From positions 1-23,568 of the forward strand of contig CAJWBT010000001.1 of the NCBI GenBank assembly GCA_913020235.1: 23,568 nucleotides of DNA, written 5' to 3'. The notes beneath the pieces are model-generated. The model was not told where the DNA came from. It did no database searches and saw only the letters and a program-made list of their open reading frames with translations. The position numbers were made by a program, and so were the translations under genes. Shown here piece after piece: positions 1-7,357 of this stretch. Every line of letters begins with the position of its first letter. Position 1 is the stretch's first letter. Source of the DNA: an uncultured Chloroflexota bacterium (GTDB lineage Bacteria > Chloroflexota > Dehalococcoidia > UBA3495).

Positions 1-167
1 AAGACCACGGTCGCCGGGTTGTAGGCCATCACGTTGAAAAAGGAGTAAGGCGCCACGTTGATGAACCCGTCGGCGGATATGGTGGAGACGAAGGCGATGG
101 GACGAGGGACCACCACCCCGGTGAGCACGCGGTTGAATCCTTCGAAATTTTTTGGGTCGATCTTCAA
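1..167 (-). CDS. flavin reductase-like (FMN-binding split barrel) protein, C-terminus outside window
   Basis: The reverse strand encodes 55 N-terminal residues that run off the left edge. The segment RPIAFVSTISADG followed by NVAPYSFFNV is typical of the start of the flavin-reductase-like (DIM6/NTAB) split-barrel family, which binds FMN and often reduces flavin or acts as an oxidoreductase. The start is taken as TTG (165-167) because an almost perfect Shine-Dalgarno, AAGGGGGTGA, ends 5 bases upstream. An in-frame GTG lies inside that Shine-Dalgarno and is a less likely start. The CoA-transferase on the same strand ends only 24 bp upstream, so the two are probably co-transcribed. The substrate cannot be inferred from this fragment. 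Confidence 0.8.
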   Translation of the reverse strand, partial: MKIDPKNFEGFNRVLTGVVVPRPIAFVSTISADGFINVAPYSFFNVMAYNPATVV

Positions 168-191
168 AGATCTCACCCCCTTCGCATTCGC

Positions 192-1412
192 TCAGATTAT
201 GCCCGACACGCGCAGCGCAGCTATTTCTTCACCGGTCAATCCCAGGCCGCCGTCTCCCAGGATGGCCTGGTTGTCCTGGCTCAACAGAGGGGCGGGAGTC
301 AACTCTACCTTCTTGCCGGACGCCAGCCGAATGGGGACGCCGGGGTAACGCTGCACACCGGCCGCGGGGTGCTTTACCTCGTGAAAGAACTCCCGCGCTT
401 GGAACTGGGCCGACTCGAACAGGTCGGCGGCTGTATTCAATGGGAAGGAAGGGACGTGGTGGGCCTGGGCCTGACGGTACACATCTTCCTTCTTGAAACC
501 CGATGACCAGGCGATCAACCGCGGCTCCAGCTCGCTCCAGTTGGCCAAACGGGAGTCCCGGGTGGCAAATTTGGGGTCTGTCGCCCATTCAGGGTCACCC
601 ATGAGGTTCACGAACCGCTCCCATTGGTCCTGCTGGCGGGGGGAAACGCCTACGTAACCGTCCCGGCATGGAAGCAGGGCCAGCAGGGCCAGGTGGGTCG
701 GCTCACTCCGGTTGAGGCCTCGGGCTTCCTCTCCCAGGGCGAATTGGGCCAGGGTGGTCTGAGGCAGCAGGGCCAATGCCTCCATCCCGGACACGTCTAC
801 GTGGCTGCCCACTCCGTCATGGCGGCGCCGGTTGAAGGCCAGCATCGTGGCGGTGGCTCCGGCCAGGCCGGCGACAAAATCAGCCTGGTGGGCCGCCAGT
901 TGCAGGGGCGGCTGCGATTCCAGGTCTTGCACCGGGCCGGGGTGCTCGCGTGAGTGTCCGCTGACGTTGCATATGATCAGATTATCGGCCTGGTAGTTGG
1001 CCCAGGGACCCGTCATCCCGAAGGGTGTGATGGAGGTCATCACCAGCCCGGGGTTCCGGGCGTGGAGGGTGGCAAAATCCAGGCCGACCCCCGGCAGGTA
1101 AGTGGGTGGGTAGTTTTCGATCAGCAGGTCGGCGCCATCCACCAGCTGCAGCAGAAGCTCCCGGCCGCCGGCGGTTTCCACGTTGAGGGTGATCCCCAGC
1201 TTGTTGGTGTTCAGGGATAGAAATGCGCCGCTTTTTTCGGGGTCGGGCAGGTCGTCGGGGAACGGCCCCATGCTGCGGGACGGGTCTCCGGCCGGCGGTT
1301 CCACCTTGACTACCCTGGCGCCCAGGTCGGCGAGCAGCCTTGCGCAAAAAGGCCCGCTGATTCCCTGCCCCAAGTCCAGGACCTTAACACCCTCAAGAAA
1401 GTCAAGCGCCAT
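192..1412 (-). CDS. family III CoA-transferase (CaiB/BaiF, formyl-CoA transferase-like)
   Basis: This 406-aa protein matches the usual length of family III CoA-transferases, which move CoA between carboxylic acids through an aspartyl-CoA thioester intermediate. It opens with VKVLDLGQGISGPFCARLLADLG, shown here in part as LDLGQGISGPFCARLLADLG, followed by ARVVKVEPPAGDPSR, the classic N-terminal signature. Asp178 in HQADFVAGLAG aligns by context with the catalytic Asp of formyl-CoA transferase. HDGVGSHVDVSGMEAL follows as in the family. The ATG at 1412 is chosen because conserved sequence begins at once; the open frame continues upstream to 1574 without family-like sequence. A GGAG lies 11 bases before the ATG. 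The acyl substrate is unknown. The downstream flavin-reductase-like gene and the upstream DUF1847 gene share its strand. Confidence 0.9.
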   Translation of the reverse strand: MALDFLEGVKVLDLGQGISGPFCARLLADLGARVVKVEPPAGDPSRSMGPFPDDLPDPEKSGAFLSLNTNKLGITLNVETAGGRELLLQLVDGADLLIENYPPTYLPGVGLDFATLHARNPGLVMTSITPFGMTGPWANYQADNLIICNVSGHSREHPGPVQDLESQPPLQLAAHQADFVAGLAGATATMLAFNRRRHDGVGSHVDVSGMEALALLPQTTLAQFALGEEARGLNRSEPTHLALLALLPCRDGYVGVSPRQQDQWERFVNLMGDPEWATDPKFATRDSRLANWSELEPRLIAWSSGFKKEDVYRQAQAHHVPSFPLNTAADLFESAQFQAREFFHEVKHPAAGVQRYPGVPIRLASGKKVELTPAPLLSQDNQAILGDGGLGLTGEEIAALRVSGII

Positions 1413-1607
1413 CGGCAACCCCGCTCCAATTGGTGTCGGTTCTGAGAATATTGATCGGAGGTTGCGGCATGAGGCGGTGGGTAGGCCGGTGGGCGGGTCG
1501 ATCCCCGGAGAAGAACGGACCAGTCTGGAAAAGGCCGAGGCGCCGGGAGCCCGCCTGTGTGCCATTGGCACCATCCGGGCGCGGCACCCGGTCGATGGCG
1601 GGCAGCA

Positions 1608-2750
1608 TCAAGCCGATGCCCGGTCCAGAAGGGCGCCCCGGTAAAGCTCCACCACGGTGTTGTGGGCCAGGACCCGGTCCTTGACCGCCAGGGAGACGGC
1701 GAAGGCTTCGGTGGTGGCGATGGAGCCGGCGTCGTGGCCCGCGCACTGGCCCAAGAGGATGTTGAGGTCCGGGCCGATCCGGTTGAGGACCACCGCCTGG
1801 GCCAGGGGATTGCACATCATTTCCTTATTGCCGGGCCGCACCTTCTGGGAGTCCAGCATGCCCATCTCCTCCTTGGGAACGGCGCCGGCCTTGCACTGGA
1901 TGGAATGAACCTTGAAACCGTTGATCCCCAGCAGGCGATTGAGCACCTTCGCTTCCTCCCGAAAGCCCGAACAGAAAATCAATCCCAGGGTCTGTGCTCC
2001 GGCCCGGCCGGCGAACTCCAACAGCTCCTCCACCCGGCACCACCGGCCGTCGCCGTCCTGGACCACCTGGTCGGCAAGCTGCTCCAAACGGTCCGCCGCA
2101 GGGCCGAAGGGGTCCTTGGCGGCCTCCTGCAAGGTCCCCGGCTCGACCACCGGGGACGCGTAGGCCTGCTTGTGAGCGTGGTGCAAGGGACCATCGAAAT
2201 AGGTGCGGGAAGTATGAAGAGCGGCCACCGGATTGTGGCGCAAGAAGGAGTCCTGAGAGACCAACGGTGTGACCAGGGCCCGCGAAGTGTGCATGAACAG
2301 GGAGTCATGCCCGACGCACATACCCATCACCACGTTGAGGCCCGTTTCAGCGGAGTTGAGGAAAGTAGCCTGCTCCCGGGGTCCGCACTGGCCGTCGGTC
2401 ACGGAGTCCCGGCCCCGCACCACCTCGAACCCACTGTCCTCGAGCCAGCCGGCGTAGATGCCCATCTCCAGCTTCATGGTTTTGCACGCTGCCAGCCCCA
2501 CCTTCGATACCCCCAAACGCTGGGCCAGCTCGATAATCTCTCTGGACCGGGTCCACTTTCGGTAACCCTTCCCCTCAATTATTGCCGCGCTTCGCGCCGT
2601 GGCCAGAAGGTCCTCCCGGTCCCCAAACAGCTCCTGGGGTGTGGGAAAGTCACCTTTCATCGGGCAGTTGTCTGGGCCCAGGTCGCGAAACCCCAGGCGA
2701 CAGGTAAAGTCTGGACAGGTTGCGCAGTCCACCTCATCGATCTGAACCAT
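1608..2750 (-). CDS. tandem DUF1847 protein (two family domains in one chain)
   Basis: This 380-aa cytosolic protein looks like two DUF1847 units joined. The N-terminal unit keeps the putative metal-binding Cys cluster (C9, C12, C17, C29 in CATCPDFTC and DNCP) and the core ending GMCVGHDSLFMHTS. The C-terminal unit, from about residue 245, has LGLIFCSGFREEAKVLNRLL, then VRPGNKEMMCNP and GQCAGHDAGSI, but no N-terminal Cys cluster. DUF1847 proteins as I know them are about 200 aa with one unit, so the chain is double length. The function is unknown; the Cys-rich motifs suggest metal or cofactor binding. The ATG at 2750 has AGGAG 5 bases upstream. A good promoter lies at 2885-2913. Family assignment is from motif recall. 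Confidence 0.8.
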   Translation of the reverse strand: MVQIDEVDCATCPDFTCRLGFRDLGPDNCPMKGDFPTPQELFGDREDLLATARSAAIIEGKGYRKWTRSREIIELAQRLGVSKVGLAACKTMKLEMGIYAGWLEDSGFEVVRGRDSVTDGQCGPREQATFLNSAETGLNVVMGMCVGHDSLFMHTSRALVTPLVSQDSFLRHNPVAALHTSRTYFDGPLHHAHKQAYASPVVEPGTLQEAAKDPFGPAADRLEQLADQVVQDGDGRWCRVEELLEFAGRAGAQTLGLIFCSGFREEAKVLNRLLGINGFKVHSIQCKAGAVPKEEMGMLDSQKVRPGNKEMMCNPLAQAVVLNRIGPDLNILLGQCAGHDAGSIATTEAFAVSLAVKDRVLAHNTVVELYRGALLDRASA

Positions 2751-2884
2751 GACCACTCCTACTTTCGGCCTTTCTTTCTTTCTAAACCCGCCGCTCTGGA
2801 CGGCGTCACGGCGGTGCCAACCGGCCCGGATTCCCAAGATAATGTGGAGTGCGTTTGCTCAGGGCGCAACTTGGCCTTAGTGGC

Positions 2885-2913
2885 ATTGTAGTAGCGCCTC
2901 CGGGCACAGTCAA
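2885..2913 (-). promoter_or_regulatory. sigma70-type promoter for the DUF1847 gene
   Basis: On the reverse strand TTGACT (2908-2913) and TACAAT (2885-2890) are separated by exactly 17 bases, each matching five of six consensus positions. Transcription would start near 2878, giving a leader of about 128 nt before the ATG at 2750. Confidence 0.6.
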
Positions 2914-3011
2914 CCACCCTGCCGCAGCCACAAGGCCCACTTCACATCGGGCCGCGCCGGCGCAGCGAGAATGATGTCCCACCACCTTGGCGGCCGGCCC
3001 GCCCGGCGCCT

Positions 3012-3040
3012 TTGACATTCATTGACCGCGCTGCTATCGT
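3012..3040 (+). promoter_or_regulatory. sigma70-type promoter for the split TPP decarboxylase genes
   Basis: TTGACA (3012-3017) is a perfect -35 box and sits 17 bases before TATCGT (3035-3040), which matches four of six -10 positions. Transcription would start near 3047, leaving a leader of about 235 nt before the ATG at 3282. That leader has no recognisable riboswitch and no convincing gene. Confidence 0.55.
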
Positions 3041-3281
3041 TTAGCCGTCTCGCAGCGGAACCGGCAAAAGGTGCTTGGTTTTGTTGCCGGGGCGATGCCG
3101 TTCCGAGCCTGCGTCGTGGTTCGACGGCTCACCCCCAGCGAGAATGATCCGCATGCCATTTCGGCGAATTCAGTGCAGGTTCCAAGCTTGGACTGGGGTC
3201 CGCTGAAAACTTGGAAAGTACCTGAAGCGGAGGCCTGGGTTTCCCGGGCGTCCGTCTTCGGCCGGAGGTGGGATCTTAGCG

Positions 3282-3788
3282 ATGAACTGGGCTGAAACCA
3301 TTGTGAAGGCATTGAAAGACTGGGACACTTCCATGATCGTCTACGTGCCGGACATCTCCATCCACCAGGTAACCAGCTTGATAGAAGCGGACCCGTTCTT
3401 TCACCTGGTGTCGGCCACCCGGGAAGAGGAGGCTATCGGCATCGCGGTCGGCGCCTACGCGGTTGGGCGCAACTCCGCGGTGTTCATGCAATCCAGCGGG
3501 TTCGGCAACTGTGTCAACGCCCTGGCCAGCTTGTGCATCCCTTGCCGGACGCCCATTCCCCTCTTCATCAACCTTCGAGGCGGCGTCGGCGAGTTCAACA
3601 TCGCCCAGGTGGCCATGGGCCGCACCACCCGGCCGATTCTGGACTTGTTGGGCCTGGTCCACTTCACCTTGGAAGACGAACATAAGATGGACCGGTTGCT
3701 GGACGGAGCACTCAAGTTGTGCCACGCGGGCCGACAGCCGGTGGCCATCTGCATGACCCAGCTGCTCCACGGAGGTAAGATTGCTTAG
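3282..3788 (+). CDS. TPP-dependent decarboxylase, alpha (pyrimidine-domain) subunit, sulfopyruvate decarboxylase ComD-like
   Basis: This 168-aa protein is the N-terminal half of a split thiamine-diphosphate decarboxylase. ATREEEAIGIAVGAYAVG holds the conserved Glu that activates the thiazolium ring, and MQSSGFGNCVNALASL is the typical pyrimidine-domain motif. LRGGVGEFNIAQVAMGR fits ComD, which with ComE decarboxylates sulfopyruvate to sulfoacetaldehyde in coenzyme M or taurine-type metabolism, better than phosphonopyruvate decarboxylase. The next gene encodes the other half and overlaps it by 8 bp, so the two should form an alpha/beta enzyme. No sulfolactate or coenzyme M genes lie nearby, so the 2-oxo-acid substrate is inferred only by similarity. 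The ATG at 3282 starts directly at family sequence. Confidence 0.85.
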   Translation: MNWAETIVKALKDWDTSMIVYVPDISIHQVTSLIEADPFFHLVSATREEEAIGIAVGAYAVGRNSAVFMQSSGFGNCVNALASLCIPCRTPIPLFINLRGGVGEFNIAQVAMGRTTRPILDLLGLVHFTLEDEHKMDRLLDGALKLCHAGRQPVAICMTQLLHGGKIA

Positions 3789-4335
3789 GTTCGAAGCCAC
3801 CCAGCTGATTCTACGGCATGCCGGAAACAGCCCCATCGTCGGCAATCTGGGGCCGACCTCCGACGAGTTGAGGCACGCCGGCCACCGGGACCGCAACTTC
3901 TACACCTACGGCAGCATGGGCTTGTGCTCCTCCATCGCCCTGGGCATGGCGCTGTCCACCGCCGAGAAGATTGTATCGCTGGACGGGGACGGGTCGCTGC
4001 TGATGAATCTGGGCGGCATCGCCACCATTGGGCGGGAGGCGCCCAAGAACCTGGTGGTAGTGGTGTGGGACAACGAGCAGTGGGCCCAGACGGGACACCA
4101 GGTCAGCCACACGGCCCTGGGCACCGATCTCGCCCAGGTTGCCCAAAGCTGCGGTATACGGCGCACCGCCAGCGTTTCCGACCTGGAGGAGTTGGAGTCG
4201 GTATTTCGCACCGCCCTCGAAGAAGAGGGGCCGTGGTTCATCGTGGCCAAGATTCAGGAGGCGGAGTACATGGCCGTTGCTCCCATCGAGCCCGAACTGA
4301 CCCTCTACCGGATGCGTAATTCCTTCGAGGCCTAG
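3781..4335 (+). CDS. TPP-dependent decarboxylase, beta (TPP-binding) subunit, ComE-like
   Basis: This 184-aa protein is the TPP/Mg-binding half of the enzyme begun by the preceding gene. It contains GSMGLCSSIALGMALS and the TPP-binding motif that begins GDGSLLMNLGG and ends at the Asn of VVVWDNEQW, which hold the diphosphate through Mg. The C-terminus is a short helical tail. The start is TTG at 3781, supported by GGAGGT four bases upstream and by the 8-bp overlap with the alpha gene, a sign of translational coupling. The closest match by recall is sulfopyruvate decarboxylase beta; it lacks the GGQP loop seen in the phosphonopyruvate decarboxylase beta chain at 17619-18200. Confidence 0.85.
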   Translation: MLRFEATQLILRHAGNSPIVGNLGPTSDELRHAGHRDRNFYTYGSMGLCSSIALGMALSTAEKIVSLDGDGSLLMNLGGIATIGREAPKNLVVVVWDNEQWAQTGHQVSHTALGTDLAQVAQSCGIRRTASVSDLEELESVFRTALEEEGPWFIVAKIQEAEYMAVAPIEPELTLYRMRNSFEA

Positions 4336-4342
4336 GCCAGCC

Positions 4343-4366
4343 CCTCCGGCCCCGGAGGCCGGCTTT
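4343..4366 (+). terminator. possible terminator after the TPP decarboxylase pair
   Basis: Just after the stop codon, CCGGCC (4346-4351) can pair with GGCCGG (4357-4362) around a 5-base loop, or CCTCCGG with CCGGAGG around 2 bases. The following CTTTCC is a poor U-tract, so function is uncertain. Confidence 0.35.
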
Positions 4367-4494
4367 CCGCAAGGGGTTGAGCTTGAATGGTGAGCCCGCG
4401 GTGAGACCGCTTGTCGCGGTTATGATTTCAGGCAATTTTCAATAGTGAGGCCGGCGAGCAGGCGTCCCCATTCGCTCCAGCGTTCAGTGGAGGA

Positions 4495-4623
4495 TCAAGG
4501 CCGCCAACCGAGCAGCATCGCGATCTGTCGGGGCAGGTCCATTGCGTGGAAAGGCTTGTGGATCAGGCCCGCCACCCCCGACTCGGACCTGCTCGGCTCG
4601 AAGAGGCCGGGAACGAAATCGGG
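4495..4623 (-). pseudogene. C-terminal remnant of a response-regulator receiver domain
   Basis: On the reverse strand, a 42-codon open stretch beginning 5 bp after the stop codon of the thioredoxin-like lipoprotein gene has no start codon. It contains GVAGLIHKPF and then MDLPRQIAMLLG. The Gly-x-x-Gly-x-x-x-Lys-Pro-Phe pattern followed by an amphipathic helix is how CheY-like receiver domains end. An in-frame TAG lies directly upstream, so the phosphorylation half is absent. It is either a decayed gene or chance resemblance. A receiver N-terminal remnant lies at 20742-20996. Confidence 0.5.
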
Positions 4624-4628
4624 CTAGC

Positions 4629-5585
4629 TCAGGTAGAGGTGGCTGAGTCCAGGGCCGCCTCCAGGGCTTCCTCCATCTCGTCCACGGTGGCGAAACCCTC
4701 GAAGCGCTGGGAAATGCGGCCGTCCGCGCCCAGCACGAAGGTCCATGACTCGTTGAACCAGTGGGGAATCGCGCTGAGGCCCCATTCGTCGACCAGGTCT
4801 GAGAACCTCCCCTTGTCGAGGTCTCCCTGAATCTCGTCCGGGTTCTCGTAGAGTTCCACATGGATGAAATTGGCCTGGCCCTGGTGCTTCTCTTTCAGCT
4901 CGGAAACCGCATCGACCTGGGGCCCGCAGGTGGGGCTGGTGCAGAAGGCCGGCGTGGCGAATACGATAACGGTGGGCCGGCCCGAAATTACGGCTTCGGC
5001 GATGGTGCGCTGGTAAAGGTCCGGGTCCGGTGTGTAGTCGGTGGTCAACTCTTCCAGGCGGCCAACGGTGAATAGCGTCTTGTTTGGGCTCAGCGGTGGG
5101 ATCGCGCCGATCTCGGGGATGCCCGATTTCTCAACCACCTCAATGGCCAGTCGGGTTTCGGCGGGGCCGTCTTCATCATCCACCGCGATATCAAGGCGCC
5201 AGGTGCCGGGGCGGTCGAAGGTAAGCTCGGTGCTGTAGGCGCCGCGAACGCCGTAGGGCCAAAGGTGGAAGGCGGCCCGCCGGTGCTCACCCGCTCCTTC
5301 ACCGGTCCCCAGGAACACCGAGGTCACCATGGCCTCAGGCGCTTTGATGAGGGCCTCGGCGGTGGCCAAGAGAAAGGCCACTCGCTGGGTGCCCACCTGC
5401 AGCACCGTGGTGGCCAGGATCGGCTTGATCTCTCCGCTGGCCGGACCCGGAGGAACCGGCGTCGGCGCCGGTGCGGTCGTGGCCGCGCTGCCGCAGGCCA
5501 CCGCGGCCGACGCGACGAGCGCGGCCAGGGCCGGAAGAAACCGGCGGGTTGTCAGACGAGCCAGCCCGGATTGCGCGGCGTTCAC
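4629..5585 (-). CDS. lipoprotein with thioredoxin-like C-terminal domain
   Basis: This 318-aa protein begins with a basic segment, a hydrophobic stretch and Cys31, a likely lipidated cysteine, although the lipobox (AVAC) is weak. A short Pro-rich linker follows. Residues about 50-150 look like a beta-sandwich, ending in GTWRLDIAVDDEDGP. Residues about 185-318 are thioredoxin-like: PTVIVFATPAFCTSPTCGPQ carries Cys215 and Cys220 in a CxxxxC arrangement rather than the usual CxxC, and AIPHWFNES supplies a cis-Pro-like position. The wide Cys spacing recalls SCO-type or peroxiredoxin-like relatives. A periplasm-side redox or copper-handling role is inference. It starts with GTG at 5585, overlapping the upstream gene's stop by 4 bp. 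Confidence 0.8.
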   Translation of the reverse strand: MNAAQSGLARLTTRRFLPALAALVASAAVACGSAATTAPAPTPVPPGPASGEIKPILATTVLQVGTQRVAFLLATAEALIKAPEAMVTSVFLGTGEGAGEHRRAAFHLWPYGVRGAYSTELTFDRPGTWRLDIAVDDEDGPAETRLAIEVVEKSGIPEIGAIPPLSPNKTLFTVGRLEELTTDYTPDPDLYQRTIAEAVISGRPTVIVFATPAFCTSPTCGPQVDAVSELKEKHQGQANFIHVELYENPDEIQGDLDKGRFSDLVDEWGLSAIPHWFNESWTFVLGADGRISQRFEGFATVDEMEEALEAALDSATST

Positions 5586-7042
5586 GGCCCCTCCGTGTAG
5601 GCACCGAAAGTAAAGGCGAAAAAGGCGAAGTCGGGGGAGTTGGAACTCAGCTTCAGCTCGTGGCCGCCAAATTCGGGCAGTGCCACAACCTCGTACATGC
5701 GCGCCTGGTCCACGGTGAAGAAACTGCGTCCACCACTGATGAGCAAATCGGCGCCGGCTTCCTCGGGTAGGAGAGGGCGGCCATCGATAGTCACATTGAC
5801 GTCGAAGGGCTCCCCGTTGTCGAAGCTGATTACGGCGTTAACGCTGTTGGCGAAGAACTTGAGGGCGATGTGGTCTTCGTATCCCTCGGTCTGGCGGGCG
5901 TGGCGTAGCTCCTCGACCCCGTTGAACCAGGGACCTTGAAGGTAAATGAACTGGTTCTGGTGGAAGCCGTTATCGTGGTACTCAACAACCCGCTCCGGCC
6001 CGTCATAGTAGGTGGGGTCGGCTACGTATATCCCCTGGGACGAGGCGTTCCTCCGGTAGCCGCCGTATATCTCCCGCGTAATCCCGTTGGCCCGGTCCCC
6101 GGACAACGCCCGAGGGTCGGTCTCCGGTGCCGAAGTGTCGCTGACCTCCACGTCTGAAAGATCGGCGCCGGCTTCTCCCAGCAGGTTTCGGATACGCTCC
6201 TCGGTCTCGTCGTAGGCGCCCTCCCCGAAGTGGACGTAGCGCACGGTTCCGTCCTGGTCCACCAGGTACTTGGCGGGCCAGAAGCGGTTGTTGTAGGCGC
6301 GCCAGGTACCGAAGTCATTGTCCTGAGCTACGGGATACTCCAGCGCGAAGCCTGCGACGCTGCTCACGACGTTCTCGGTCTGCTTCTCGAACTCGAACTC
6401 GGGTGAGTGTACGCCCACGATGACCAGTCCGTGGCCGGCGTACTTGGCGTGCCACTCTTTCAGGTAAGGCAAGGTGCGGATGCAGTTGACGCAGGTGTAG
6501 GTCCAGAAGTCGATGAGAACCACGTTGCCCCGGAGGCCTTCCATGGTCAAAGGCTCGGAGTTGATCCAGTTGGCGATAGCCTGAAACTCCGGGGCATTAT
6601 CGCCGATCGCCCCTCCGGTTCCAAGATCTGCTGTCGGTTTGGGCGTCGGCACGGGAGTGGACGTTGGAGCCGCTGCCTCGCCGGGCCCTGCGGTTTCTGC
6701 GTCCGGGTTCTCCACGGCCGCCGGAGCGGGCGGCTCGGTGGGCCGCCGGCTTTGTCCCGAGTCCCCGGGCTGGGGGGTGGGCTCGACAGTCGCGGTAGCA
6801 ATAGTCGACGTGGCGGAGGCGCTCTCCGGGGAAGGCCGCGCCCCACCCGGTGGTGGTGTTGCCGATGCGGCCGGGCCGCCGGGGGCGGCCGAGGCCGCTC
6901 CTAGACCCGACGAGTTACCGGCGCCTGACGATTGCTGGTCCGAGTCCCCATTACCGCTGCCACAGGCGGCGGCCAGCAGCAAGGTCACGAGGATGACAGC
7001 CAGCGCGACGGCTGGTTGTCTGATATTGGCAACGAATTTCAT
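5582..7042 (-). CDS. lipoprotein with TlpA-like thioredoxin domain and DipZ-type C-terminal domain
   Basis: This 486-aa exported protein has a signal peptide ending at Cys27, a low-complexity linker rich in Pro, Ser, Thr and Ala to about residue 140, and a TlpA/AhpC-TSA thioredoxin domain. VVLIDFWTYTCVNCIRTLPY carries the CxxC pair Cys184 and Cys187, and RFWPAKYLVDQDG supplies the cis-Pro region. Residues from about 325 (TREIYGGYRRN to FAFFAFTFGAY) resemble the beta-rich C-terminal domain of mycobacterial DipZ. The protein probably reduces or isomerises disulfides outside the membrane, perhaps with the coupled lipoprotein gene downstream (4-bp GTGA overlap). ATG at 7042 has GAGGA 7 bases upstream; a GTG two codons earlier is possible. 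Confidence 0.85.
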   Translation of the reverse strand: MKFVANIRQPAVALAVILVTLLLAAACGSGNGDSDQQSSGAGNSSGLGAASAAPGGPAASATPPPGGARPSPESASATSTIATATVEPTPQPGDSGQSRRPTEPPAPAAVENPDAETAGPGEAAAPTSTPVPTPKPTADLGTGGAIGDNAPEFQAIANWINSEPLTMEGLRGNVVLIDFWTYTCVNCIRTLPYLKEWHAKYAGHGLVIVGVHSPEFEFEKQTENVVSSVAGFALEYPVAQDNDFGTWRAYNNRFWPAKYLVDQDGTVRYVHFGEGAYDETEERIRNLLGEAGADLSDVEVSDTSAPETDPRALSGDRANGITREIYGGYRRNASSQGIYVADPTYYDGPERVVEYHDNGFHQNQFIYLQGPWFNGVEELRHARQTEGYEDHIALKFFANSVNAVISFDNGEPFDVNVTIDGRPLLPEEAGADLLISGGRSFFTVDQARMYEVVALPEFGGHELKLSSNSPDFAFFAFTFGAYTEGP

Positions 7043-7048
7043 CCGCAC

Positions 7049-7357
7049 TTCCTCTGTCTTTCACGTTTTGATTCTACCTGGGCCGACGGGGAATCCGGCC
7101 GCTAGCCATTCCAGGGAGCGCCTCATGCCGGCTGCTCGCCAGGGGTAAAGGGCACGAAAAACCTGTAACAAGGAGTTTTTATAAGGTGTAATGTGAAATA
7201 CGATGGCTCCTGAAGATTAGATGCAGACCGGCGCCATTGGGTTGCTCGCCGGCCCCCACCCCTTGCCTGGGAGTTCGTGTCATTATCCATTGCCTGTGTT
7301 AAACTCAAAATTGCGGGCCCAAACCTTCGGCCCGCATCCCCGGCAAGGAGGCCCTGC
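7049..7357. other. divergent intergenic region, 309 bp
   Basis: This gap lies between the minus-strand lipoprotein operon and the plus-strand moxR operon. It is AT-richer than its surroundings around 7150-7210. TAGAAT on the reverse strand (7070-7075) could be a -10 box for the lipoprotein genes, but I find no matching -35. I see no convincing promoter for moxR and no gene. The stretch 7277-7357 is open in the moxR frame but probably untranslated. Confidence 0.5.

Larger units (their letters stand above)
2751..3281. other. divergent intergenic region, 531 bp
   Basis: This gap separates the minus-strand DUF1847 gene from the plus-strand TPP decarboxylase pair. It contains the two back-to-back promoter candidates annotated separately. 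Open frames here lack a ribosome binding site or recognisable protein sequence. I see nothing else I can name. Confidence 0.6.

Noticed and set aside
1413..1607. Terminator or small gene between the CoA-transferase and DUF1847 genes
   Set aside because: Only short GC palindromes (for example 1558-1570) are present, with no U-tract and no convincing frame.
1557..2891. Long plus-strand open frame of 444 codons opposite the DUF1847 gene
   Set aside because: It is the antisense shadow of a gene with recognisable motifs; its product lacks domains.
3047..3281. Possible TPP riboswitch in the long leader of the TPP decarboxylase genes
   Set aside because: The conserved CUGAGA and UGGAUAAUGCCAGCG-type elements are absent.
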